Of a DNA stretch of 64,000 nucleotides, positions 63,498-64,000 are shown piece after piece; position 1 is the stretch's first letter; every line of letters begins with the position of its first letter. Source of the DNA: DASSSQ01 sp963839285. GTDB lineage: Bacteria; Actinomycetota; Thermoleophilia; Gaiellales; Gaiellaceae. The stretch lies in assembly GCA_963839285.1 (NCBI GenBank), contig CAWIUN010000021.1, forward strand, positions 124,001-188,000, written 5' to 3'. The position numbers and the translations under genes are program-made. The notes beneath the pieces were generated by a model. The model did not search any database. It was not told where the DNA came from and saw only the letters and a list, made by a program, of their open reading frames with translations.

Positions 63498-64000
63498 CTA
63501 GAGGCCCGGCCGCGCGCGCGACCGCCCGCACGGCCTCCGCCGAGGCCTGCAGCCCGACGACCTCGTCCTCGGAGAGCGGCACGCTCGGCAGCGGCTCGAC
63601 GCCGTCGCGGCCGACGACGGCGGGCAGCGACAGGCAGACGTCGTCGATCCCGTAACGGTCGCGCAGGAGCGCGCTGACCGGCAGCACCGCACGCTCGTCG
63701 TCGAGGATCGCGCCGACGATCCGCGCCGCGGCGAGGCCGACCGCGTAGTTGGTCGCCCCCTTGCCGGCGATGATCCGCGCCGCCGCGCCCGTCACCTCGG
63801 CCGCGATCTCCGCCCGCGCGGCCTCGTCCAGCCCGGGCCAGTCGGCCACCGGGACCGCGCCGATCGTCGCGCTCGACCAGAGCGGCAGCTCGGTCTCGCC
63901 GTGCTCGCCGGCGATCGTCGCGTGGACGCTCTGGACGCCGACGTCGCAGCGGCGGGCGAGCAGGAAGCGCAGCCGGGAGCTGTCGAGCACCGTGCCCGAG
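63498..64000 (-). CDS. L-lactate/malate dehydrogenase, C-terminal part (partial)
   Basis: The visible segment reads TVLDSSRLRFLLARRCDVGV with the substrate-orienting Arg, then ATIAGEHGETELPLWSSATI with the catalytic His, and VCLSLPAVVGRDGV. This is the LDH/MDH fold from mid-protein on; the NAD-binding half lies beyond base 64000. It interconverts pyruvate and lactate (or oxaloacetate and malate). The open frame runs on to 63436, but the natural end is probably about AVARAAG-L at 63498, one base out of frame. Confidence 0.85.

Overview
The window is very GC-rich DNA, packed with genes on both strands and with codons ending almost always in G or C. There are no rRNA genes, no intact transposase and no CRISPR array. 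The gene set points to a free-living actinobacterium, most plausibly of the class Thermoleophilia (Gaiellales/Solirubrobacterales type): a WhiG/FliA-type sigma factor, an EF-G-like paralogue, UdgX, paired acyl-CoA dehydrogenases, a CsoR copper operon, secreted Ig-like repeat proteins and many GTG/TTG starts. The placement is inferred from gene content and composition only.

Layout. 0.1-4.4 kb: a minus-strand fatty-acid/CoA operon (cupin, acyl-CoA ligase, enoyl-CoA hydratase, quinone oxidoreductase, SDR). 4.5-7.3 kb: a methyltransferase and two adjacent acyl-CoA dehydrogenases. 7.4-9.3 kb: a PBP2-type transpeptidase. 9.3-11.9 kb: a minus-strand FMN hydroxyacid oxidase, zinc alcohol dehydrogenase and hotdog thioesterase. 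11.9-12.8 kb: GNAT and Nudix. 12.8-15.9 kb: a copper operon (CopZ, CopA, CsoR) with its operator inside the promoter. 15.9-25.9 kb: a shortened YihY protein, PBP1A, two MFS carriers, a K+-channel-like protein, a SagB-type nitroreductase and a cation/proton antiporter. 26-28.1 kb: a lower-GC patch next to tRNA-Cys that carries a three-domain RidA fusion and looks like an island remnant. 28.1-35.4 kb: UdgX, then a polyamine/GABA block (gabT, potA/D/B/C-like transporter, aminobutyraldehyde dehydrogenase) closed by a strong terminator. 35.5-39.6 kb: VOC, S33 hydrolase, small-molecule kinase, M19 dipeptidase and MaoC genes. 40.2-43.1 kb: a GntR-controlled sugar or inositol operon with a deletion scar. 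43-47.8 kb: DUF4389, proline racemase, a presenilin-like membrane protein, an IolC-like kinase and a SorC regulator. 47.9-54 kb: secreted and membrane proteins, a subtilase, tRNA-Gly, an exporter, RNase HI and a YqfO-like protein. 54.2-60.2 kb: aldehyde dehydrogenase, EF-G paralogue, sigma factor and tRNA-Trp. 60.7-64 kb: a small ORF, a MshEN-domain protein, an Ig-repeat secreted protein and the 3' part of lactate/malate dehydrogenase.

Two patterns run through the whole window. First, many genes have a TAnnnT -10 box ending 6-8 nt before the start codon, which implies leaderless mRNAs. Second, about twenty otherwise good genes are broken by single-base shifts, nearly all of them one-base gains. 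This looks like residual assembly error rather than gene decay, so such genes are annotated here as single CDSs spanning the shift.
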